DNA of 64,000 nt, taken from Petrosia ficiformis. Taxonomy: Eukaryota; Porifera; Demospongiae; Haplosclerida; Petrosiidae. Positions 1 through 13,900 of this stretch are shown piece after piece. The notes below the pieces were generated by a model. The model was given only the letters and a program-made list of their open reading frames with translations, made no database searches and was not told the origin of the DNA. Each line of letters begins with the position of its first letter. Position 1 is the first letter of the stretch. A program made the translations under genes and the position numbers. Location: assembly GCA_947044365.1 (NCBI GenBank), contig OX345645.1:3127741-3191740 (forward strand), given 5' to 3'.

Positions 1-645
1 ACATGTAAATGAACATCCACTTTTAGCTACAGTACAGTCTATAGACCAGCAGGAAGAAATCAGGTCGTGATAAATGCAATAATTAATAGTTGTTGAGTCT
101 GAAATACATGTACATGTACATTGCAAAATTTAAATGTTTACAAGAACCATTAAAGTAAGAATAGTAACTACAGTACATGTACATGCAGTACATGTACAGT
201 ACATGTCAATAAAATGTCATCAGTAATAGTAAGTACCTTAGTTCTATTGTCAATAAGTCAGCAATTATTGTGTCACTACTATGGTGTTGAATTAACAGGT
301 GCACCAATTACTATTATTGTTGAACTGCGTATTGTGGAAAGGAAACTACTGACTGAGTAATTACTGTACTGTATGGTAAATGTTTACTGACATACATGTA
401 CATACACTGTACATGTACTGTATAATAGGTTGTTCGGTTTCACTCTTTCAGACATGAGAAGGTTGTCAGTAATTAGTAATCATCACAATGCAATTAATCA
501 TAGGGATACCCTTTTATATATCTTGTTACCAAATAGCAATTATATGCAGATGTTTGATGTTTACTTTCTGCTTACATACACATTGCTATTCAATGAAGCA
601 ATTTGTAATGCAAATGTACATGTACTGTGAAAATTGATATTTTTT

Positions 646-736
<91 letters not shown>

Positions 737-755
737 CTCTCTCTCTCTCTGTCAG
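1..755. other. CABIN1 intron, 5' flank of first visible exon
   Basis: No exon could be supported here. The stretch is AT-rich and sprinkled with ACATGTACAT repeats, and it ends in a long CT microsatellite (about 649-731) that merges with the polypyrimidine tract of the acceptor at 755. Confidence 0.5.
649..750. repeat. (CT)n microsatellite forming an acceptor tract
   Basis: About 80 bp of uninterrupted CT is followed by a GTGTGT interruption and a second short CT run. It ends 3-5 bases before the CAG acceptor of the first visible CABIN1 exon, so it doubles as an unusually long pyrimidine tract. Confidence 0.9.
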
Positions 756-3690
756 AGTTACCTCTCTCTAGTGATAACGAGAGAAGGAAGAGACGCTCAC
801 AGTCTGACAGTGAAGGTCCATTTGTTCCAAAAAGAAGATCAACTCGTGTAAGAACAAATTTTAACACTTCCTTTGTAATATTACTATGGCATAAATATGC
901 ATGTACATGTACAATGAATATACATGTACATGTACATGTACCATAAATATACATGTACATGTATCATGATTTAGTTTTCAAGAGATGATGTGTTTATTCT
1001 AATGTACATGTACATGATGTTATCAGAGATGTAGAAAGAAAGAAAGAAAGACACCTGAGGCAATGGAAAAATGAAAATGAGAGTTGCCTCAAGTGGGATT
1101 CGAACCCACGACACTCTGTACTCCGGACAGATGCTCTACCAACTGAGCTACCAAGGTAGCTCAGCTGGCAGGGTCTGAATCAAACATCTCATACGCCTGT
1201 ATGAACAGGCTAACTGGACACTAGGCATTAGGTGAAGGCCGGGGTAATGAAACCACCAAAGACACCAACACCAAACCTAAGCATATACATGATGTTATCA
1301 GAGATGTAGAAAGAAAGAAAGACACCTGAGGCAATGGAGAAATGAAAATGAGAGTTGCCTCAAGTGGGATTCGAACCCACGACACTCTGTACTCTGGACA
1401 GATGCTCTACCAACTGAGCTACCAAGGCTATGTACATGTACATGTATAATGAACCATATTTCTGAATTTTTCAGGTTAGAGCTAAAGAAAAAGAACATCA
1501 AGATTATTTCCAATTAATTAAAAGATACATTCCTCCTCCATTAAGGTAATACTGAATAATAAATGTCATAAGTGTGTTTGTACATGTACATGTACGTATT
1601 ATAAATTATAGTACAGATTTACTGAGATGTCTGATATACATGTACATGTATATGTATATCAGATATTGATAAATAGTATTTTATACATGTAATGATTTTA
1701 TCGTACAGATTTACTGAGATGCCTGATATATCAGATCTTGCTTCTGTAACTACTTCCTCTTCTAACAGGTACATGTGCATGTTTTTTTTAAAAACATTTC
1801 ATTATTACTCTTTTAATTATTCTTATTTCTTGTAGGAAAGAACCAGGTATGTAACGAAATATACATTTAATCGTTTGTAAGTTAAATAAATTATACTTTA
1901 TACTTCCAAATTGGTATGGACTTGTCAGACAAGATCTTTTTCATAGTAGTGTACGTACATGTACTAGCTACATGTACACTGTACATGTACATGTATATAT
2001 GTGTGTATAGTAGGGAATAAATTGTAACAATACTGTTAACTTACATGTACTACACATGTATGTACACATGTTAATGTACATGTACACGTATATATGGAGT
2101 ATTGTTGATAAAATGTTGTGCTCCCATCCTTAATTCAATTACTCACAATAAGTACTCGGGTATACTTATACATGTGCATGTACATGTACATGTACGTGTA
2201 CTTGTGTATACATATGCATGTACATGTAATGTCTAAGTATCACATCTATTATGATATACATGTACATGTACATATCACTTTAGTTCCAGATATGGCAATA
2301 GAGATTATGAATGATAACGATACAGTCAGGCAATTCATACAGTCTCATCAAGTAAACAGGTATACACTCTTAGCTTTTCCATGTTGCATTGTATGTTGTT
2401 TTATTTACACATGTACATGTATATGTACATATACTGGACAGTTTCTGCATGTACATTGTACATGTACTGTATGTAACTTAAATAGAAACAAAATCACAAC
2501 CCACCCAATATTTACATGTATAGTAACAAACAACAACATACATATACATGTATACATGTACAATCATTAACTAGTTGACTGCATTGCCTTATTAGGATAA
2601 CTACTGTATATTACTGTACATGTAGTATACAGTAATACATGTAGAGTACATGTACGTATACAAGCCACAAAATACAATAGTTTCCTCCTTGAATAAGAAC
2701 AAATACATGTACTTGATGAAATACACATGTAACCCAAGAATGTATGATGTACATGTACATGTGTAATCCAATGACTGGTACATGAAGCACTCTAGTTACT
2801 TACTGGTTAACTGCACTTTATAATTTTCAATAATTATTGTATAACTATTCCTTATTTATGTATATTATTATTCTACAGTGGAATTATTAATCTACTCTCT
2901 GATTTTTTATGGATACTTGCTAAACATTATAATTTCAAATGGTTAGTCATTGACATGTTTATTGTACTGTATGTACATGTACATGTGGATGTACAGGTAC
3001 ACACGTACATACCATATACTTTATTAAGAAATTGCCATCCATTCATACATTTGTATACAGTGTTCCCCCCAAGATAAATATACAGTGTACATGTAAAAGG
3101 TGGAGTAGTTCATCAGTGGTACATGATGTTTGTCAACAATGTTCAATCTGTGTTCTAAAACGGTGTTTTCCGTCATAAAGTTTTGAAGTAAAGGATGGAG
3201 GTCTGGAGGAGTGCCATCCTATATACCACCCTTTAGGAGAAACACTGCATACATGTACATGTATATCTTATCTATCCGCCGACACATCTATCTATTTATC
3301 TATGAATACATCTACTGTAGTCTTCTATTATAAGGCTTTGTGGTACATGTATATCGTTATAAATAACTATTGCAGTGATAAAATTGCAGTAATATTATAT
3401 TTTCTCTGTCAATTGAAGGATAGAAATACTAAACTGAATACTACTATCAAAATTTAATTATTATAATTATTAATTATTATGCTATCCTACATGTACATGT
3501 ATACCATAATTTGTGAATGGTTTCTGCAACCATTTATTCAAACATCTATCCATCCATTTACCTATCCATCTGCATCTACACATGTATTTGTACATTCATT
3601 TAGGTCCAGCTCGGGTTATAAAATGGCAAAGATTTTTACTGATTGTTATGAACTTGTTCATAAACATTTAAACCATCCATCACCATTCAG
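756..3690 (+). CDS. CABIN1: CABIN1 exons 1-7 of the window (basic motif and first helical region)
   Basis: Seven short exons (92, 71, 60, 11, 76, 63 and 87 nt). The first encodes a basic stretch ending PKRRSTR, matching the KRRSARVR-type motif of vertebrate CABIN1. The next reads [20 protein letters not shown], equivalent to the vertebrate segment that follows that motif. The 11-nt exon at 1836-1846 is required to keep frame between 1768 and 2284. The exons at 2284, 2879 and 3604 give [35 protein letters not shown] and [20 protein letters not shown], which look like helical repeat segments. Introns between them are short and full of GTACAT repeats. The acceptor at 755 follows directly on a long CT tract. 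Confidence 0.85.
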
Positions 3691-6600
3691 GTAATATGTA
3701 ACATCGAAAAGCTTCCTTAATAAAGACATGATTTATTAGTACATTTTAAAACTACACCTGTGCACATATCACAGGACATGATTATGTGGCTATGGATGAG
3801 AAAAAGACTTTTTTGTAAGAATAATTTCAACAGATGCTTATTTTTAAATTTTCATTATTTCGCCATTTTAAACTGGAAACCAACTAAATTTGATGTCCAG
3901 AAAGCGCAACTATTGTTCTACTTGGATACCAAATTGAAATAAAGAATAGTGAACATTTGAAGTTAGCTTTTGACATTTCATTATTTTCTGAATGATCCTT
4001 TTCCTCATCTACTGTCACATGACATATTCATTATATCTGATACACTTATACTGTAGTGTATAGTAGTATACTGTATCATGTATCATGTGTGGGAGTACAA
4101 TATAACAGTTGCAGAGGTGGAAATAACAGTCGGACATCAGACAATTTAGCCTGTTTGTCTGAGGAAATCTCACTTTGCTTGGACATTTTATCCTAGCAAG
4201 AAAATAAATATAACAAAAAATGAAATTTAAAGGAATGCTCTCACAGAAATAGTAAATAATCTGTTGCACTTGTCAATACTACATTCTTGCCCCACAATTC
4301 AATTTTATAATCTTGTGGCTGGAGTAATTAATATACATGTAGATACAATGTAGCTTTGCTCTAAAAGTTGCAGTCAGACCAAAATTTAAAAGCATCTGAT
4401 CAAAATCACTTTGTTTAGACGTGTTGTCCTTACAAATTTATAGTCTTATTTCCACCTCTGCAGTTGTGTATACATGATGTCAATATGCCAGGCCAATTGC
4501 AATTTTGGTTGGACATTCTATTGATTCTAATTGTCAACAGTAATTAACAAAATTGAAAAAAAAAAACAAAACAAAACATTATGTAGTCCTATAATTTTTA
4601 GATGTAGTAAAGAGGTCACTTACATGTATCAACACTATAACTTCAACACTTATTTGTATTATGAAGCATAATTGTCCAAGCATAATTGTCCAAGCATCTG
4701 TCTAGCCAAACCAATATTTGTCCGGAAAATGTGTAATGGCTAGAGTGACTGTTGTTTTATGCTACACTGTACATGTATATACATTGTATGTGTGGTATGT
4801 ATAGTTACAATGTAGGTTTTAATTTGTCTTGCTACTTTATACATAGTGCTATTAATGAATTGAGTGATGGTGAAAAGATCTATACAAGACAATTACTACT
4901 GGTATGTCAATATACTAATGACTATTCACTTTTATATTATGTGAAGTATTCTCACTTGAAATTTGAAAGGGGGTGGGGTCCAAAGACTTCTTTATTTGGC
5001 AATGCTTTTATATGTAGTACATTTAATTATGATTATATTTTTTTTGTTAATTGCTCAAGGACTAGTTACCTACCACACCAGACACACACTGTGCAAATTC
5101 GAAATTTTAAGTCCACAGATGTACATGTATCTTTGCCACACAGAGCTAATGATAGACTCATTATATAGTACTAGTTACCTATCACACCTGACACACACTG
5201 TGCAGATTTGATATTTTAAGTTTAACTTATTTCTATAGATGGGTCTTTGCTACACAGAACTAATGATAGACTCATTATATAGTACTAGTTACCTACCACA
5301 CCAGACACACACTGTGCAAATTTGATATTTTAAGTTTAACTTATTTCTATAGATGGGTCTTTGCTACACAGAACTAATGATAGACTCATTATATAGTACT
5401 AGTTACCTACCACACCAGACACACACTGTGCAGATTTGATATTTTAAGTTTAACTTATTTCTATAGATGGGTCTTTGCTACACAGAACTAATGATAGACT
5501 CATTATATAGTACTAGTTACCTACCACACCAGACACACACTGTGCAAATTTGATATTTTAAGTTTAACTTATTTCTATAGATGGGTCTTTGCTACACAGA
5601 ACTAATAATAGACTCATTATATAGTACTAGTTACCTACCACACCAGACACACACTGTGCAAATTTGATATTTTAAGTTTAACTTATTTCTATAGATGGGT
5701 CTTTGCTACACAGAGCTAATGATAGACTCATTATATAGTACTAGTTACCTACCACACCAGACACACACTGTGCAAATTTGATATTTTAAGTTTAACTTAT
5801 TTCCACAGATGGGTCTTTGCTACACAGAACTAATGATAGACTCGTTATATAGTACTAGTTACCTACCACACCAGACACACACTGTGCAAATTTGATATTT
5901 TAAGTTTAACTTATTTCTATAGATGGGTCTTTGCTACACAGAGCTAATGATAGACTCATTATATAGTACTAGTTACCTACCACACCAGACACACACTGTG
6001 CAAATTTGATATTTTAAGTTTAACTTATTTCCACAGATGGGTCTTTGCTACACAGAACTAATGATAGACTCGTTATATAGTACTCAGTCTATTCCCAAGA
6101 GAGCTGTTGTTTCTAATACACAATTATCATCATGTTTCAATCAGTGTCTAGTATTTATACAATATATTCCACTTTGTGTACTGGAATCTGAAAATGAAAG
6201 GTTAACAACTGCTTTGAGAGGTAATATATGAAAATACATGTATATGTACTTTACATATATATGTACTTGTACATGTATATTAATGTATTGCATGATTAAC
6301 ATATACATGTAAGTGTTAAAGCATATGCAGTTTTCATTTGATTGTCTACATACACATACGTATACAAGTACAGGTACAGGTATAGCCGTTGGGGCCCTAT
6401 AGCACAATAGAAGGCAGAATATAAGAGTATTGATGTCATTTTAATCACGTTTATTTGACCATTGAATTATAGTTTCATCATTAAAGAATTAATATATAAT
6501 AATATCAATAATCTCATACATGACATTTTCAAATTTGTTCCCCTCCCCCCTATATAAACAGTTGATTGGTTGAGAGGAAAATGGTGTTCATTACAAAAAC

Positions 6601-9600
6601 AGAATGAAGCAGCTATGATTGCACTTGAAAGAGTGAGTCTGATATATGCATAGGAAGGTTGTTATACTGTGTGATACCTTATATAATTATTCCAGCAGGG
6701 ATTTCAGTGGTTTGTATATGTATGTAAGCTATATAGTTTAACAATTTCTTGTCCTGTTCCTGATATACTTCTGTTATAGTATGGTTCAGTTTCAAATTTA
6801 CTGAACATTCATTAAATATATATTGAACAATGTCCTATATGTTTGTTCCATACTAATGATATTATGGTACAGACATATTGCTACATATAGGTACATTTAC
6901 AGTACATGTACGTATTTACAAAAAGCCCAATTCCTAGTAAATGATTTGTAAACTGCCAGCCATGTTGGACTTATACATACATGTACATGTACATGTACAT
7001 GTACAGTACATGTACGTATTTACAAAAAACCCAATTCCTAGTATATAAATGATTTGTAAACTGCCAGCCATGTTGGACTTATACATACATGTACATGTAC
7101 ATGTACATGTACTTCTTTTTTTATTTTAGTGTAAAAATTTATTGGATACTTGTGTGAATGAAGAGGAAGTAATGGAGTCACATGACTTCTCGCACGACTC
7201 TTTAATCATCTATTTGGCCAACTGTTTAGTGGATAATGTTATATCAATTCGTAAGTGATTGTATGTTAGCTGTAATTAAATAAATATTAATTCAATGCTA
7301 CATGAGTGTATAATAGATTAAAACTCAAATGTGACCAAATTTTCGAAAAGTTTAATGATAGCTCTTTCTGTATATGTAGCATGATACCTGTGTAACAAGA
7401 TATAATTAATATATAAAACCCTATGATTTGCTTTACTTTGCAGTGACTATAAGATTTCTCAACTAGAAGCATTTGTACTTGTACTTGTACTCAATGTACT
7501 GATACTTAAGTACATTTTCAGTTTTTCACAAGTAGAACTTTTACTTGTACTCTACTTAAGTCCTTACAAATGTACATGTACTTGTACTCTACTTAAGTCC
7601 TTACAAATGTACATGTACTTGTACTCTACTTAAGTCCTTACAAATGTACATGTACTTGTACTCTACTTAAGTCCTTACAAATGTACATGTACTTGTACTC
7701 TACTTAAGTCCTTACAAATGTACATGTACTTGGCCCATGCCTAAGTAAAGTACAAGTAGAGTACAAGTCAATAAAAGTTATATGTAATGTTTCGTCTTTG
7801 TAGTATATGAATGTAGTACAAAACTGATCGTATTGTACTATCAATGTTGCGTTAAAACAGTTTAATTCCATTTACATGTAAACGTTTAATTAACATTTGT
7901 TAATTAATCATTGCTGAAATATGGGTGTGGTTAACGAGCCAAACGGCCAAGATTTTACTTTACAAAAGTGGGCGTTACCGCTAAAGACAGTCAAGTTGTA
8001 TCAGATTCTCCTGCCTTCATAGATGTTATGAAAGGCTTGGAGCTTGCTTCGAAGTTAGCATAAGGACTGGTGAGTATGTCGACAACTCCCTCGGTTTAGT
8101 TTTACAAAGTGAAGCTTTCTTGGTGAATACTTGACAGTCAATTTTTTCTGTTATATAAACTGTTCAGTATACATGTACTGTTTATACAATCGATCCACTG
8201 AATATTTTAATTACCGTTTAAACTGAATTTTAATGAAGATTTAGTGTACCACGGAATGTAGAACATATGTACATGTATATACATGTAGTACAAAAATGGA
8301 AAGTTTATATTGATATACTGTATACTGTACATGTACATGTGTCAGTACAAGTATCTTTGAAAGTATTTTAATCCAAGTACAAATACAAATACATTTACAA
8401 GTACAAATGCTTCTAGTTGAGAAGTACATGTACTACTAATACATTGCAGCTGTTGTAGCCAAGTCCTTACAAATGTACTTGGCTTGGATTCAACAGCTGT
8501 TAATTTTCACATGCTGGTAGACTATATACATAATTATATACTGTATTACATGTAAAGGCTCTTTAACAAAAGTACAATATTTAGAGTACATGTATGTTAT
8601 CTGTATATATAGAGTATGTGTATATTAGTATGTACAAGTACATGTACATGTATATATAGTATTTATTATCTATGACCTTTAAAAATATATATATATATAG
8701 TATTATACGGTCTGGCTTTATTATTATCTGTCACCTTTAATTGTTGGGAAAAATATTCCTTTGTCAACTCCAATTTTTGTGAAAACACATTTTTTCATAA
8801 TTCGGTACTGTTCAAACTATTTTATAACAATATGATATGTCACTGTATGTACATGTACTGTATAGCAGGTGATTTTTCACCACAAGAAAAAACTCGCCAA
8901 TTTCACTGGTTTAATGCATGTGGCCAAATATTTAACTGGTTAATAAACTTCATGTACATGTTCAAATTGAAACTTAAACTTATTATAAATTCATGAAAAA
9001 TTGCTATGGAAACGTGCAAATATTATTCATGCTTAGTGAGTGTAATTACCTTACTTTTCTAAGATACAGTCCACATATAGTCATATACATGTACTGTATG
9101 ATGTGTGTGTGTGTCACCAAACGTCTTAGCAAAACTACAAATGCTAGTAAAACCAGAAACATAGTGAAGTGATTTATTTTGAAGTGATTTCATTATGGGC
9201 TTCTGGCAAAGTAAATGTGAAAAACAGTTTTAATGTCTCAAGTTGCTGTTGGACCCCAAGAAGACTTCAGTTATATCAGAACATGTCAGACAGCAATTCC
9301 TAGCAGGACTTACCTACTTGAAGTCTAGTGACGTTGATACAATCAAAGTACCTAATAATATTTGGAAATACTTCACATATAATTATAGTGCTGTACACAT
9401 ATACAAACTAAAGTAGCATCATGTTGAAATTAAACTTGTCTATGGAAACGTATACATAATGTGTCTTGTGTGCAAATGTACATACTACATAGTGTAATTA
9501 CCTCATATTTCTCAGATATAGTCACACATACACATGTATACAACAGTATCATTACTTCAATGACTGAATCCATAGTAGTGCACACACACTCATGAATTTG

Positions 9601-10956
9601 TAATGAGCTCAGTTTAAACTTAAACGTCTTTTATAAGTACAGGAATTTTATCCCGATATCTTTCTATAATGTGATTAGTCTGATCATATTATCCAGTTCT
9701 GTAATTTATGATTAGTTCTTGTGATATCACTAATGACGATTAAAATTAAAACTTTTTACCAGCAATAATCATATACCAGTATACATGTATTTGGTATCAT
9801 TATCACATGTTTTCAAATTGCTTTAATGAAAAATTAGGTTGTTTCTTCATATAAGAAGTCACGAAATTATGTTATATTTATAAAGTCCCATGCGATATAA
9901 GAAGCATGTTAGGACTACTGACATTGTTAGGGCTATATCAGGATGTTTTTGTTCTTACTCAAGCATGAAATTATTGTATTCTGTGGTTTATATAAGTATT
10001 ATACTATTTTGAATGTGTAATATAGCTACTATACTATCCTTATATGAAGTGATGACCAAAAATTAAAATCATCCTAAAGATGAACATCTATTATATAAAT
10101 CTAAATGTACTAGAGTTCCCAGTTACTGCTGGTGTTAATTACACAACATAAAAGGGGGACCAAAAATATGCAACTTTTCAAGAAGAGCATGAATATTCAA
10201 CTCTGTCTGAATTGCCACTACAGTATGTGTGACCTCAACTTCCACACTTTTGACATGTACAACAATATGAATACTCTCTTTATCTTCAATTGTCACAATC
10301 TAATAGTGGAGACATATTTCTTCAGTATCATGATACATTTGTTAATCAAATTATTTTGTCAAACTCTTGTGTTTAAACACTTGTTACTTAGCCAGTTTGT
10401 ATAAGAGATGGCAGCATCAGTGGTGATAGAGAATAATAAATAATAATATTATTGAAATATTAATTACAATGTATTATTATAATTGTTTACACAGTACCTA
10501 CTTATAACCCACTTATTTTCAAGTATGTTGTAAATTCCTTCGGGTCTTAGGTATTCCTGTGCTTAAGCATGGGGTTTAATGGTACAATACGTATAGTTTA
10601 TGATTTATGTCGTATTGCACATTGTTGGATTCAGCAAGTAACGACAAGTAGAATTCTATTTGTTGCATGTCAATATGACGACGTATAAGGAAGTTATAAC
10701 CACAAACATTCGCAACTCCTGAATGTGACTAGACTATAGTACAGTTGCGATGAATAGTGATTTAATTTGTCATACATCAATATGGTAGTACAATTAATTA
10801 TAGTACAGGAAGTTGGTAAAAACATCTAATTATATAGTTACTGATATCACAACTACTTTGTATGATTTGAAGCACCATTTGGTTTCTGTTGTTGCTATAA
10901 CTATTCAAACATATAGCCGTGTTGTTATTAGGTTCCTCAGCACAGGTGTTCCTGTG

Positions 10957-10997
<41 letters not shown>

Positions 10998-13900
10998 GCA
11001 AAACTGCTTGGCCAAAACTGCAAATGCTAGTTCTTTGATTGAGGTAATAATAGATGAGTAAAACCAGGAACATAGTGAAACGATATATTTTGAAATGTAA
11101 TCGTGGGCTCCTGCAAAGCAAATGTGAAAAAAAGTTTTTTGTCTCAAGTTTATGTTGCTGTTGGACCCTGAGAAGACTTCAGTAATATCATAACATGTCA
11201 GACAGCCATTCCTAGCATTACTTATCTACTTGAGGTCTAGCAACATTGAAGCATTAACAAGGTTCTCACTAGGTTTTACTTTCGGTGGTGGTGCTGCAGC
11301 AGCTGCACCACTATTTATACAGTTTGTACCACCAATTAAGCTGTGGAATTCAACCTGCACAACCATCTTTTTAATGGCTCAACACAAACCTTTACACTAT
11401 TGTAAATACAATATGTATAATCCTTCTCTAGCTCACCAAACGAGTCTAATTAATTGACCACTCAAACACACTTCAGCCACACCCACTAAATATTTTGACA
11501 ATTTGAAAACATCAATAAGAATTTATACCTGCATCACGAATTGCAAAAATTCTGACAAGAGCACTGAGCAGTGATACATTGAAACTATAAATGTACCCTA
11601 CTACTAATAGGAAATACATGACAAATATTATGCTGTACACATGTACAAACTACCATCATGTTGAATATAAATAATATAAATTCATGAAATATTGGTATGG
11701 AAACATATAAATAATATCTTGCTTAGTGCAATTACTAAATCAAGCTCACATTTCTCAGATACAGTCACACATATACGTACATACCACAGTGGCTGAATCC
11801 ATAGTAGTGCACACACATTCATGAATATTTAATTAGCTCAGTTTCTCTTATAAGTACAGGAATTTTATCCTGATATCTATCTATATGGTAGTTGTATTAT
11901 CCAGTTCTGTAAATTAGGATTAATTCTAGTGATTTTTAGTTTTATCACTAATTATCACTAATAACAATTCAAAATATCAATCCATCAAAATGTTTAAAAC
12001 TACAGTATGTATTTATCAAGTATTATTATACTAGCTTCATTATGTTATTGTATGTATATCTAGTGGAATATCATAGGATTTTAAAAGAACGAGAGCCTTT
12101 TAACCAGCAATCATTCTATATAGTATATTTGCTTTACAAATTAATTTCATTTGTCAGTCATTTGACTATCACATGTTTTAAATCACATTTTAATAAATCA
12201 AAATCATCTTAAAGATGAACATCTATTATAAAACTAAAAACCAAAAGAGTTCCAAATAATTGCAAATTAATACCAAACAGGACCTGGACCAAAAACATGC
12301 AACTTTTCAAGAGAAGCATGAATATCCAACTCTGTCTGAATTGCCACTACAGTATGTGTGACCTCAACTTCCACACTGTTGACATGTACAACAATATGAA
12401 TACTCTCTTTATCCTCAATTGTCACAATCTAATAGTGGGAAATATAATCAAATTTCTTCAGTATCATGATACATGTACATTTGTTAATCAAATTATTTGT
12501 CAAACTCTTACATTTAAACACTTGTTACTGAACCAGTTTGTACAAGAGACTAACTAAATTTGTTACCTAGGTGGTGAAGCAATAATTGCTCTTCCAGGAT
12601 ACCAGACTTAGTTGGCTATCTATAAAAAATGACTGAATTATGAGCATTTAAATGTAAGCATTTGACAAAATTATTATTTGTCAAATGTCTGATTTTTGCA
12701 TCCATGATCACATAATTATGAATCATGTGATACACTTCATTTACAAATACCTTAATATGATAACAACCATCACTTCCCGGTCCAGATGGGGTAACACGAT
12801 ATATAAGAACTCTAAAGACCTCAAATTTTATCCCAATCCTCTCTTCAACAGTAGCTCTCACCTGAGGAATATTCGAGATATACACATGTACATACCTAAT
12901 AATTCTAACACTTATACTGAACTGACCTTATCAGCTATATCTTGAATTCGCTTATCAGCTGGTAAAATAGGACCTGGTGATGCCATAACTGCTTGCTTTT
13001 AGAGTTCAGTGATATCTGCTTCTGCTTTTAGAATCCAGCAATATCTGCTTGTGCTTTTATAGTCTTCAGTATCACAGCTGATAATCATAAATAAATTAGA
13101 TTATTACACACTTATGCGGAAGCAATGCGGAAAAGCAAATTTGTAAGTATGTTATACTATACATGTACATTTATATACATGTACATATAGAACCCATGTG
13201 CATGTATATGAAATTACATTGCTTATATTCTCCCTTCCTGGAGTAGAAGTGTTACTATAATATCTCTCTTATTTCTTTAAGTGGTTAGATCTTCTAATGT
13301 TTCTGTAATACATGTACTTAGTAATGCACCTGGTATACATAATATGCATGTAATAATTCATATATAAAATATATTATATAATTATTTATGGTGGTACCAC
13401 AAAGACCCAGCTGATCAGTACATGTACATTGTAATTAGTACTCACAAATGCATGCAACTAATATATTGTGTGCTTGTTGTTCTTGTGAGTCACATTAGCC
13501 AGTTGTATTTTCTACTTTTTCAAAACAAACATAATTTCCATTCTAAACATTCATTCATCGGTGATTACAGTAATATCATGATATTGGTGATTGAGGTATT
13601 AGAATTTGCAATATAAAATATGTTAGTATTGTGCATGTAATGGTTGTAACCATAGCAACCTGCGTAATTTTTAAATTACTCAGTTGTGTAAAGGGTACAC
13701 TACAAAACAAATAACTATTATAGTCAATTCAAGTTCAGGAGTCACTGATCCCAACAGCGTCTAAAGGAAAACGAGTCAGGAGCATCTCCAAAAGTAATAT
13801 TTGTAATCGACATGAGTATTTTGATTGGCAAAGTAAGAAATAGAAGTCTACTCCACGTAAGTAATGTAAAAAGACTGACGAACCTTCTCAGAGTGCATTG

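Noticed and set aside
586..960. Ser/Leu or Arg/Glu-rich frames across the CT repeat
   Set aside because: Simple translation of (CT)n; only the part from 756 is a real CABIN1 exon.
12297..12557. Conserved + strand open frames recurring at 12.3, 16.3, 23.6, 27.0, 34.5, 38.3, 44.8 and 47.3 kb
   Set aside because: They are the antisense of cystatin exon 3. The minus-strand reading has splice borders, stop codons and cystatin similarity; the + reading is a shadow preserved by duplication.
12685..12945. Second recurring + strand frame ([11 protein letters not shown]...) over cystatin exon 2
   Set aside because: Antisense shadow of exon 2; no start context or similarity of its own.
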